64,000 nucleotides of DNA, taken from assembly GCA_947179485.1 (NCBI GenBank), contig OX359247.1, positions 34,138,801-34,202,800 of the forward strand, read 5' to 3'. Position 1 is the stretch's first letter, and the number at the start of each line of letters is the position of its first letter. The notes beneath the pieces were generated by a model. The model had not been told where the DNA came from and did no database searches. It saw nothing but the letters and a program-made list of their open reading frames with translations. The DNA is from Allacma fusca (taxonomy: Eukaryota > Arthropoda > Collembola > Symphypleona > Sminthuridae). The translations under genes and the position numbers were made by a program. This document shows positions 12,308 through 21,215 of this stretch, one piece after another.

Positions 12308-13573
12308 CAGAGCTGCGCTCAAGTTCAAGTAGTACTTGACAAGTATCAAGTCAGGTCAAGTTCGGGTCAAGTTCGGGATCATGAGCGTTTCTACTTGGTT
12401 GAATCGGGTCAAGTTCAAGTATTTGCTGGATCCGAACTTGGAACTTCAAGTCGGTTCTGGTCCAAGTACAAGCCCACAGAATTGACTTGCACTAAGGATC
12501 AAGTTCAAGTTCGGATCTAGGCATGGATTTTACTTGAACCCGAACTTGGACTTTCAAGTACCGATTCAAGTATCTTAGTTCCAACGTTTGATTCCTTTGT
12601 GCGTCCTTCGCCATTGGTTGTTCGCACTTCTGTAACACGCATTCTAGAAACTAGTGATGCCAATGGTCTGGTCTGATCCAGTCGTTCGGACCAGACCGGA
12701 CCAAAGACCACGCTCCGGACCATGGTCCAGAACACCATTGAGAGCAATTAAATAATTATTTATTATTTATTATTATTATTATTATCATTATTAATTTTAT
12801 CCCGTCAAATTCTTCTTTTATCTCCAGAAATGTCAGTTTTAATTTGTTCCATGGGATTTCGTTAACTCATAGATTTTTATTTTGCGTACGTTTAAGACCA
12901 TGATCCTGTGATCAGGTCTGGTCTGGTCCTGAAGCTGGACCAATTGTATCTGGTGTGGTCCAAGTGTTGTATCAGACCGGACCAGACCAATAATGCACCA
13001 TTATAAATGGTCCGGACCAGACCATTGGCATCCCTACTAGAAACCATGCCTGCAGAGATATGCACAGAAGCTGGAGCTCACTTTCATTTCGAAGGAATGT
13101 TGAATATTCTGTAAATCGTCGTGCTTAAAACTATTCTTCTAATTTTTCATCTTTTTTGAAAAACTGTTGAAGTAACTTGTCAGGTGAGACTGTAACACTA
13201 GGAAAAAACGATGAGTGAACCCGAATCTGAATTTAATAGAGACGATGGAAATTGAAAATCTTAGCTCCACCCGTTGGAATGGTTTTGCGACTTCATACTA
13301 CAAAGTTGCAAGATTCAAGTAATTACTTGAAATCCAAGTTCGGGTTCAAGTCAATTCCAAGTTCGGTTCTCAAGATTTATGGACCCGACATTCAAGTATC
13401 AGATCAAGTTCGGGTTTAGGAAAAATTACTTGCAAGATATGACTTGGTATGGCAAGTAATTCCTGTGAACCGAAACGCCAAGTTCGGGTACTGACGAATA
13501 TCTACTTGGAAGTTCAAGTGCAGGTCAAGTTCAAGTTCGGATCCTTAAAATATTTGACCCGAACGCAGGTCTG
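12308..13573. mobile_element. hAT-type MITE, family 2 (CAAGTTCGGG subterminal repeats)
   Basis: The termini CAGAGCTGCGCTC and the inverse of CAGACCTGCGTTC are flanked by a perfect 8-bp duplication TTTCGGGG (12300-12307, 13574-13581). Both ends consist of many degenerate copies of TTCAAGTTCGGGTCAAG. The element contains the smaller MITE at 12652-13036. No coding frame is present. A related CAAGTTCAAG array occurs at 34850-35100. Confidence 0.85.
12652..13036. mobile_element. hAT-type MITE, family 3 (GGTCTGGTCC), nested
   Basis: The 385-bp element has termini TAGTGATGCCAATGGTC and, inverted, TAGGGATGCCAATGGTC. It is flanked by a perfect 8-bp duplication CTAGAAAC (12644-12651, 13037-13044). Ends are filled with GGTCTGGTCCGGACC-type words. 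It lies inside the family 2 MITE and so is younger than that insertion. Confidence 0.87.
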
Positions 13574-14154
13574 TTTCGGGGGAAACTACCAGACATCGCG
13601 GACAACGCTCTCTTATAAGGGGGCTGACGCCGCCCTAAAAATGCTGCGGATTAAACTTGTTTTTCTTTGTTTTTGCTTTGATAACGTTTACAGGGGAGGG
13701 GGTGTCAAGGATTAATGATGTTAGGATGACAACCGGGGGGTAGGGTCCACAAATTGTGAAAAAATGAAACGTAATATGTGCACACTCCCTTATGAGCTCA
13801 ATGTGGACCAAAATTAGTAATACATGCATCATAATTTTCATATAAAAATTCACAAAGTGGTCGCAGGATTAAAAGTTGATATACATACATATTTTACTTA
13901 GACATTATTGAATTTCATCTGTAAACATAGAAGCAATAAAATTTCATTTATATATTCAAGCTCAACATGAAACAATTCTTCAAGGTGTGACCATGCTTAG
14001 TAATTAATTAGTAATGCTACCAACGTTGTTTGACATTTTCAACAAGCAAGCGGAGTATACAATTCTTATAAAACCCGTTATTCTTGAATTTTCAGGAACC
14101 TTTACAAAGTACTTTCCTCACTTTCAGGACCCAATATTTTGTAGCGTAGACAGC

Positions 14155-14410
14155 AAATGTCAGACCACACCATTGGTCTGGTCCAGTTTTTCGAACCAGA
14201 TCAAAGACCACGGTCCAGAAAACCATTGAGAATAACTAAATAATCATGTTTTATTAAGGGAAATTTTGATTTTATCCCTAAAAATGCCTATTTTAAACGT
14301 TACAGGAGTTTTTGTGAATTCATTAATTTTTAATTTTGCGCAAGGTTAGGACTATGGTCCTTAAGTCTGGTCTGGTCCATCACTCGGGCCAGACTGGGCC
14401 AGACCAACAT
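14155..14410. mobile_element. diverged copy of MITE family 3, right end lost
   Basis: It shares with 12652-13036 the words ATTGGTCTGGTCC, CAAAGACCACGGTCCAGAA and GGTCTGGTCC in the same order, with many differences. Its right part is cut or decayed next to the LINE insertion point at 14411. Confidence 0.7.
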
Positions 14411-15036
14411 GCAATACATTTTTACCGATCCTTGCTTGGCGCCAGACTCGAAAACACATAATTCTCGAATCCTCCCAAAATCAAAGCAATAAATTACAAA
14501 ATTTAGGAGTCTAAAGCGCATTAAAATTTTAAAGTAACATTTTACCCGAACCCTGACATTAACCTGTTTCCCTGGAGGTAAAAATCCGGAAGTTTTTACC
14601 ACCCAAGTTGACGAAATCACAACTCGAAGTATACTTACGGGGAATTACATTCAGTGACACAAGTGCCTTGGAAAGTATTTCTTCGCATCATCTTAGCTGG
14701 CCCCTGGTCAAGACAGACGGTTAGGTCCGTAATAATAGAATTGGTAATCCAAAGGCAGGAGTCTGACCAGGGGATGCCTTAACGTGAGTAGCATCAAATT
14801 AATTATTTCACGTAATTTACTCCAATAATAATAACAGGCAACCGCGTACAGCATTCCTTTAGGAAACAATCTAAAACCACTTTTGAATTTAAAACAAATT
14901 AACCTATCGGTTATTCTTTAATTTGAATTACATGCGAGGACCATCATATTATTTGAACCACACCACTGGACGAAGGAAAACTTCTTGACAACCTACCTCA
15001 ACTCAATAACAACTTACAAAAATACTATCACCAGCC

Positions 15037-15750
15037 ATGGGGGGAAATAAAGCTCCGAGCCAATCTAGCCAGTCCTCAAGCTCATCGTCCAACAGAGATG
15101 AAAGGGCTGAAAAGCGTGAATTTAAAGAATTCATGGACAACACAAACAAGAGGCTACAATCCCTGGAGGATGAAAATAAATCTCTGAAGGAGGAAGTAGA
15201 GAGACTGAAGAAACAACTGATCAACTCCAGCAACGACAAAACCTACAATCACAGCAACGAGCGTCGAAAGAACCTCATAATATCCGGACTGGAGAAGATC
15301 ACCGAACAATCTAACCCTAACCAAGCGAAGGCAGTGGTCAACAATTTCATAAAGGACAAGTTAAAAATTACTGAAAATTTATCATTCACGTGCGAAATCA
15401 TTGTTCCTAAGGTTAAGGCAAACGAACCAGCTAAAAGGCCCTTAATCAAATGCAGGTTTAAAGATATTGCAGAATCAAACAAAGTCCGAAGTAAAAGAAA
15501 GGGACAACCGGAACGCAATGTGTGGATAAATGACGACCTCAATCCGCACCAACTGAAGATCATTAGCAAACTATCGGAAAGGAAGAGGGAAATCATCAAA
15601 AAGAAACCTACGTACAAAGTACACATTTATGCGAATAGATTCTTGATCATCCGAACCTCTGGAGGGAAAGAGTCGTTTTATGAATCAGACGGAACTGACA
15701 TTGTCCAGATTGATGCGATTCCTAGCATCCGCCCGAAAACAAACCAATGA
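15037..15750 (+). CDS. LINE ORF1 protein (L1-type, coiled coil plus RNA-binding domain)
   Basis: 237 residues. A Ser-rich N-terminus is followed by a charged heptad region (about residues 25-75) expected to form a coiled coil. Then comes an RRKNLIISGLE segment, which resembles the start of the RNA-recognition domain of L1 ORF1 proteins, and a basic C-terminal domain (KKKPTYKVHIYANRFLII). No CCHC zinc knuckle is present. Such proteins coat the element RNA and act as nucleic-acid chaperones in the ribonucleoprotein. The frame ends with CAA TGA AAA at 15745-15753, and the following ORF2 is open in the same frame. Confidence 0.85.
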   Translation: MGGNKAPSQSSQSSSSSSNRDERAEKREFKEFMDNTNKRLQSLEDENKSLKEEVERLKKQLINSSNDKTYNHSNERRKNLIISGLEKITEQSNPNQAKAVVNNFIKDKLKITENLSFTCEIIVPKVKANEPAKRPLIKCRFKDIAESNKVRSKRKGQPERNVWINDDLNPHQLKIISKLSERKREIIKKKPTYKVHIYANRFLIIRTSGGKESFYESDGTDIVQIDAIPSIRPKTNQ

Positions 15751-15849
15751 AAAGACGTCTCGCCTCTAACTCAACCATCAAGGCCAACAACAATCTCTTT
15801 ATGGAACTGTGACGGTTTAACAAACTTCAAAAACTTAACACCTAAAGAA

Positions 15850-18800
15850 ATGGACCAAATAGTCTCAGGTATTATATGTATCTGTGAAACATGGGATGAA
15901 AGTGATAATCCCAAAGTACAAAAGAATATTCTTAATAATTTTAATTTAATAAGTTCGAAAGCTAAAAGAACCAAGAAAAAGGGACGTGCAAGTGGGGGTC
16001 AAATAATTCTCGTCGACAAACATATTTTTAACATTGGGGATATTTTATATAATGAGTTTGGTGTAATAGCAGTGGAAATTATTCCAAAAGAATACTCAGG
16101 ACCTTCGCTAATCTTAATATTTGTGTATATTCCTCCAGGAAGCAATTCGGACTATTTAATGACAAGACTTAATGATATAATCGTAGACATAACCACCAGA
16201 TTTGGAATGAAGAATATAATTCTAGCAGGGGACTTCAATGCTCGGGTAGGAAGTCTAAATAACCAAGTCAAAAGCCTTTGCAACGAAAAACTCAGGAACA
16301 AGAGAGAAACCATGGACCACACAAAATCCAAACGAGGTGAACGATTAGTTAAGATTTGTGAAGAAGCTGATCTCTTCATACTAAATGGCAGAACACAATC
16401 GGACAGACCAGCTGTATTCACATATGTAGGACTACAAGGAAAAAGCGTCATCGACTTGATTTGGGTCAACGACCGTTGCGGCCAACTAATTGAGGACCTA
16501 TATTTTAGAAACTATACACTATCATCTCATACTGTAGGAAAGATTTCATTAAACTTGGGAGTCCAACAAAGATGGACAGTGGATATAAGGACGGAGCAAC
16601 TCAAATGGAACTCGGATGAGAAAATAAATTACAACAATTACTTGGGCTCTCTTTCTCCTTTCGGTGGACAAAATGTAGATGAGCATTATGAGCACATTGC
16701 AAGAAATATTAAGAAAGCAGCAGAAAGTAGCTACATGAAGTTCCTCAGGAACCCTAGGAAACGAATCTGGCAACCCAAACCATGGTTCGACTCAGACTGC
16801 AAAATCTCAAAAACAAATTTAAATGGCCTTTGGAAGAAAGTAAGACAGTCTTTCAACCAGCAAGAAGTTGTTGCGTACTGTGAATACAAAAAAGCTCACT
16901 CCAGACTTCTCAAGTCAAAGAAAAAAGAACATTGGGAAGACATTAAACAGAAGCTAAGGAACAACAGAAACACCTCACAATTCTGGAAGACAATAAATAC
17001 CTTTCGTAATAGCAGACAACCTCCCAAGTTACTTAGCGAAGAAAAATGGATTAAATTCTACCAAGAAAACATGCCTCTTAAAATCTTCGGTCCTACCCAG
17101 GAATTTAGAAAACTTGATGAGGAACTTGACAGGAGTATTTCAATACAAGACCTCGATTCAGCTCTAGATACACTCAAAAACAACAAAGCCCCAGGCACGG
17201 ACAAAATTCCAAACGAATTTCTAAGGAATTGTCACCCAAACCTCAAATCAGAAATCCTCAAACTCTTCAACAACATCTGGAAGACTGAACAAACGCCAAA
17301 AAAATGGTCAGAAATCGAAATGACGACGCTTTTCAAAAAAGGGGATGAACAACTCCCAATAAATTACCGTGGAATTGCATTAATTAATACTATTTCGAAA
17401 TTATTTACTACCGTAATCCAAACCCGGCTCTACAATTGGTGTGAGAAAAACAAGATTCTTCCAGAGTCTCAGGCGGGTTTCCGGCAAAAAAGAGGATGCT
17501 CAGACCCGATTTTCTGCCTGAACTCTATTGTGCAAACTCGGTTGTCAAGAAACCTTAAACTATTTGCTCTATTCGTAGACTTTAAACGTGCCTTCGACTC
17601 AATTAAACACCAAATATTATGGGAAAAAATGAATGCGATTGGAGTCAGTGGGAAAATAATAAACATCATTAAGTCCTTATACGAAAATGCGAACTTCATC
17701 GTCAGGTGCGAGGAGGGTCTATCTAGACCAATTGAGGTAACAATGGGAGTTCTCCAGGGGGAAATCCTCAGTCCACTACTTTTCTCCATATATATTAGCG
17801 ACATGGATAACTTCTTCGAAGAACATGGCGATAGTCAAATCAACATGGGATACGAAAGAAAAATCAGCAATCTCCTATTTGCTGACGATACATGCATCTT
17901 GGCAGACAGCAAACTTAGCCTGCAAACGAAAATTGACATTCTGCATGAATACTGCAATTTAATGGGTCTGGAAATTAATTTATTGAAAACAAATGTACTG
18001 ATTTTCTCCCCTAGGGGAATAAAACCGAAAAAGCCTAAGTGGTTCTTAAACGGAAGTGAAATCGCAAAGGTAAATGAATACACGTACTTAGGAGTGATAT
18101 TCCAATCCTCAGGAATCTTTAAGAAACACTTAGACAACATCAAATCTAAAGCCGCTGCCGCCTCGAACGCCTTGGTAAACACACTAAACAAAGCGCCAAT
18201 GGACTCCTGGGACAGTACAGCCAAACTCGTGAATGCGACAGTGCTCCCCATTTATCAATATGCTGCCCCAATTTGGAGTCTAAACCTACTGGAAGAAATT
18301 GAAACTGTTCAACAGTTTTTCTTAAAGAAACTACTCTGGCTCCCAAGGTCTACTCCTAGATACTGGGTAAGATCCGAAACAGGCAAACCTAACTCAGTAG
18401 TGCAAATAATAAAATTAACCATCCTATTCTTGGCCAAAATTCTAAACCAAGACAAAAATAGATACGTTAGGCAGTGCTACGACAGGCTTCTGGAACTATC
18501 CCAGCTAAAAGATGCAAAGCAAAAATTCAACTGGGTTCTCCAAATAAAAAACATTTTCTGCAACTATGGCTTCATCTCGGTATGGAATAGGCAATCATCT
18601 GAAGTACTCCTAAACAACCTGGAAGACATATTAACATCTATCAAATTACAATGCGAAGAAAAAGACATACACAGAATCTACAAATCATCATACTCCCACG
18701 AGTTCAGACTACTGAAAACAAACACGCACACCTCCAATTACCTGAGAGCCCCCATCTCCCTTAGTGCTAAACGACTTATTGCTCAACTAAGAGCTGGAAG

Positions 18801-19065
18801 TGATAAATTATATTATAAGAAGTATAGAATTAAATTTGACAAAGAAAACTGTAAATTTTGTTCTCTAAATGAAGAAAACGATTACTACCACTTATTTTTA
18901 AATTGTACGCACCTCGTTTCCCTCAGGGAAAGATTCCTGGCAAATTATATAGCCAATATAAGAAGAGAGAATTTTTTTACTCTTTTGAATGTCCAGGATA
19001 CTGACCAACTTTACAGCATTATTAATTTTATTTCCGAATGTGCTGACTTGCGTAATGATTTTTAA
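15850..19065 (+). CDS. LINE ORF2: APE endonuclease and reverse transcriptase
   Basis: 1071 residues from the first ATG, but the frame is open from 15751, directly after the ORF1 stop. The endonuclease core begins before that ATG (ISLWNCDGL encoded at 15793-15819). Further endonuclease signatures are CETWDE, LAGDFNARVG (about residue 126 from the ATG) and a SSH near 225. The RT shows NNKAPGTDKIPNEFL, GFRQKRGC, DFKRAFD, GVLQGEILSPLLFSIYI and the catalytic FADD at about 677-680. A C-terminal Cys-His motif C-x2-C-x9-H-x4-C lies near residue 1005. The protein nicks the target and copies the RNA at the nick. The 33 codons upstream of the ATG are probably translated too (see findings). Confidence 0.93.
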   Translation: MDQIVSGIICICETWDESDNPKVQKNILNNFNLISSKAKRTKKKGRASGGQIILVDKHIFNIGDILYNEFGVIAVEIIPKEYSGPSLILIFVYIPPGSNSDYLMTRLNDIIVDITTRFGMKNIILAGDFNARVGSLNNQVKSLCNEKLRNKRETMDHTKSKRGERLVKICEEADLFILNGRTQSDRPAVFTYVGLQGKSVIDLIWVNDRCGQLIEDLYFRNYTLSSHTVGKISLNLGVQQRWTVDIRTEQLKWNSDEKINYNNYLGSLSPFGGQNVDEHYEHIARNIKKAAESSYMKFLRNPRKRIWQPKPWFDSDCKISKTNLNGLWKKVRQSFNQQEVVAYCEYKKAHSRLLKSKKKEHWEDIKQKLRNNRNTSQFWKTINTFRNSRQPPKLLSEEKWIKFYQENMPLKIFGPTQEFRKLDEELDRSISIQDLDSALDTLKNNKAPGTDKIPNEFLRNCHPNLKSEILKLFNNIWKTEQTPKKWSEIEMTTLFKKGDEQLPINYRGIALINTISKLFTTVIQTRLYNWCEKNKILPESQAGFRQKRGCSDPIFCLNSIVQTRLSRNLKLFALFVDFKRAFDSIKHQILWEKMNAIGVSGKIINIIKSLYENANFIVRCEEGLSRPIEVTMGVLQGEILSPLLFSIYISDMDNFFEEHGDSQINMGYERKISNLLFADDTCILADSKLSLQTKIDILHEYCNLMGLEINLLKTNVLIFSPRGIKPKKPKWFLNGSEIAKVNEYTYLGVIFQSSGIFKKHLDNIKSKAAAASNALVNTLNKAPMDSWDSTAKLVNATVLPIYQYAAPIWSLNLLEEIETVQQFFLKKLLWLPRSTPRYWVRSETGKPNSVVQIIKLTILFLAKILNQDKNRYVRQCYDRLLELSQLKDAKQKFNWVLQIKNIFCNYGFISVWNRQSSEVLLNNLEDILTSIKLQCEEKDIHRIYKSSYSHEFRLLKTNTHTSNYLRAPISLSAKRLIAQLRAGSDKLYYKKYRIKFDKENCKFCSLNEENDYYHLFLNCTHLVSLRERFLANYIANIRRENFFTLLNVQDTDQLYSIINFISECADLRNDF

Positions 19066-19149
19066 TGTAGCAAAATTGTGTTATGGGCGAGACCCGAATG
19101 ACATTAATAAATTGAATTGAATTGAATTGAATTGCAATACATTTTTACA

Positions 19150-19400
19150 TTTAGCGGGTGTTTTCATATTACGCCTTTTCCGTGGATTTACAAAATTCTG
19201 AATCGTTTGAATTGCAATTCAAAGAGTACGGTTCAGTTCAATTCATTATTGTAAGCTGAATCAATCAGTTCAATTCAGTGTTGCTAACTGAATCGTTCAG
19301 TTCAATTCCATCTTGAACTGAACTGAATCAAACTGAACTAAATCAAAATTTTTAGATTTCGGACTGAATCGATCCGACCACTAATGTACGAATATCATCG
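19150..19400. repeat. TTCAGTTCAATTC array, half of a decayed MITE
   Basis: Degenerate copies of TTCAGTTCAATTC in both orientations end in CGATCCGACCACTA, close to the TCGGGACCACTA end of the MITE at 28353-29194. The other end is not found. Confidence 0.55.
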
Positions 19401-19587
19401 TACATGTATCAATTTGTTTTAATGATAAACATGACGTTAATTTTAAAAAAAATGTTTTAGAAGCTTATCGGTAAAATATTGGAGGTCAATACCTAATTGT
19501 TTTTTCCAGAACGCTTCGGTTCTCTCCTTGCAACCTTTGTTTTTGATAAGTGCAAGGTATACAACTTTGTCCGAGCCATATTTTTAT

Positions 19588-20038
19588 GCTTTAGCCTCTA
19601 ACTCCTCCAGCTAAAGCAGTCAGCTCTGTATAACCCTTGTACTATTTGAAACCGCGTGTATTTATTTAATTCATGTTTTGCTGATCTGAAGTTGTTTAGT
19701 ATTTATTCGTGCATTGACAATTACACATAAGTACACTATGCTCAGCAACTGAATTAACATTCGCCTATTTGTAAAAACAATTCCATTGAAATGATCCTTC
19801 CTAGTTATATGTTGTATGCTATCTTGTATAAACTGCTGTATGCCGTATGCTAAGTTGATGTTTTTTATGTATGCTAACTTGAATCAACTGTTGTATGTTG
19901 TATGCCAACTTGAATCATTGGTTGTATGCTGAATGCTAGCTTGAATTAAATGTATACCTGTATGCTGTGTGCTGTAGCATACAATTGTATGGTAAATTGA
20001 CTCCACGACTGTATGCTGTACGCCAACTTGGACCTTCC
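19588..20038 (-). repeat. right inverted arm of the large transposon
   Basis: Reverse complement of 10530-10980 over its full 451 bp, followed at once by the second copy of the duplication AATTTAGTC. Confidence 0.9.
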
Positions 20039-20167
20039 AATTTAGTCCTGATTTTAAAGTAGCTGACAAAAATATTCCTTTGTAGCATTTTGGGGTAAAG
20101 TAACTAAAATTTGCCATTACTTATCATAAAGTTCATCATATTAATTACTACCAGCAACTATACTAAC

Positions 20168-21215
20168 TTTGTGCAATTGTAGGACCTATATCCTTGCCTA
20201 CAAGTAGGCATTTGCGGCTGCCTACATTTCTGCCTATATAGGGATACGGAAAGTGTTATCCCTTCCTACATGTAACCCTATACTGCAGAATTAAATGATG
20301 TTTTTATTAAAATTCACAATTTACATTTTGCTGTTTTATTATAGCAAATTTATTTTGGACATATAACATTAGTTTAGAAAAAGTTCCCTCATATGCAGCA
20401 ACTATTCAGCAATTGTTTGTTACTATGTATCATATATTTAAACAAACTGATTTACAAACAAGTACTTCTTCAAAATTAATGTTACGCATGCATTATGTGA
20501 AACCTCGTATTGATCGGGCCTATTGCACGTTACAGTTTAAGTATAAGCCATCGAGCAATCACATACAATGTACATGTACTTAGTTATGTATGGATATTAT
20601 TTCGAATGGGAAATCTCACATGACCCTGCAGTAGCCTGATATTCCAACGTTTAAAAATCGTTATGGTTTGCATTGAGATAAGACTTCCATAATGTGACAA
20701 TCCTTTATTATTAAAGAGCACTTTCTGTCCATTTATTTAAAGTTTTGTGCGTTCATAGTTCAATGGCCTCACACAATGCCCAAAAGGTGGCATGCCAAGC
20801 ACTCAATATTAACGAGCACTACCCGTAAAGCGCTACTCTTAATATAAGCGCGCATGATTTAGGCATACAACAAGTCTCTACGACAGGCCTTGATTCGTAA
20901 GCCGTTTGGCATTTAATTTCTACAGTCACACTACCACCTCTTTAAGTAATTGTCTCTGTGAAGCACAGGGCTTTTACTAGTAGTTATTATATACATCCTT
21001 TATATTTGCCTTCATACAAGTGTTCTCGTGCTGCCTACATATTTGCCTATATGACCGCGTGTATGCAGGCGTGCATTTCCTATTTATAGGTATTTTTTGT
21101 GCAAAACCCCGTGCACCCTATTTTGCCTATAATTTTTTATGAAAATAGCTCGCACCCTATAAATAGGCCTACAAGTACATAGGCCGCCTAAATGTAGGAT
21201 AGGCTGGCATCTTTG
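20168..21215. mobile_element. hAT-type MITE family 1, second copy, inverted and truncated
   Basis: It matches the reverse complement of 7802-8678 from about 20168 to its end GGCATCTTTG at 21215. About 75 bp of the other terminus are missing. It is split by the Helitron-like element at 20701-20980. Divergence from copy 1 is clearly visible, so the two are not a recent duplication. Confidence 0.85.
20701..20980 (+). mobile_element. short Helitron-like element, copy 1
   Basis: 280 bp starting TCCTTTATTATTAAAGAG and ending in a hairpin (CTCTGTGAAGCACAGGG) then CTTTTACTAG, without target duplication, inserted between A and T. The MITE copy at 7802 shows the empty site (GAAAA|TAGTTA, read on the minus strand near 8032). 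TC start, 3' hairpin about 7 nt before CTAG, and A^T target are the Helitron hallmarks. It is non-autonomous. Confidence 0.85.

Larger units (their letters stand above)
12100..13646. repeat. GGGCTGACGCCGCCC-ended repeat, copy 1 (interrupted)
   Basis: A dispersed repeat whose right end reads CTTATAAGGGGGCTGACGCC. It resembles 62815-63006, including the phrase GATTTCAACCAATAAC, and is split by the hAT MITE at 12308-13573. The uninterrupted copy near 62920 shows the pre-insertion context TAGTTTCGGAGG. Confidence 0.65.
11159..13800. repeat. inner inverted repeat inside the large transposon
   Basis: AGGGAGTGTGCACATATTACG followed by TTTCATTTTT and G-rich runs (11162-11240) recurs inverted at about 13690-13795. 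The two may be the ends of an older TIR element that later received the insertions at 12308-13573. An open frame at 11632-12012 (+, 126 codons) lies within and matches nothing I recognise; it could be a transposase remnant or chance. Confidence 0.5.
14426..19133 (+). mobile_element. full-length intact non-LTR retrotransposon (LINE)
   Basis: The 4708-bp element is flanked by a perfect 15-bp target duplication GCAATACATTTTTAC (14411-14425 and 19134-19148). It has a 5' UTR of about 610 bp, two open frames and a 3' end made of ATTGA/TTGAA repeats (19111-19133) instead of poly-A. Intact frames and a perfect duplication indicate a recent insertion. The APE endonuclease plus RT plan and the L1-type ORF1 place it among APE-bearing LINEs; I cannot fix the clade by eye. 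It sits inside the 9.5-kb transposon. Confidence 0.95.
10530..20038. mobile_element. 9.5-kb Mutator-like TIR transposon with nested insertions
   Basis: Two inverted arms of exactly 451 bp (10530-10980 and 19588-20038) begin GGAAGGTCCAAGTTGG on each outer side and are almost identical; I saw one mismatch. They are flanked by a perfect 9-bp duplication AATTTAGTC (10521-10529, 20039-20047). Long arms plus a 9-bp duplication fit the Mutator/MULE superfamily. The arms contain direct sub-repeats of a GATTCAAGTTAGCATACA-like word. No MULE transposase is recognisable inside; the interior holds a short inverted repeat, a MITE nest, a second MITE copy and an intact LINE. Much of the 9.5 kb is therefore later insertion. 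It is non-autonomous as it stands. A Foldback-like element is the alternative class, but the 9-bp duplication favours MULE. Confidence 0.82.
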
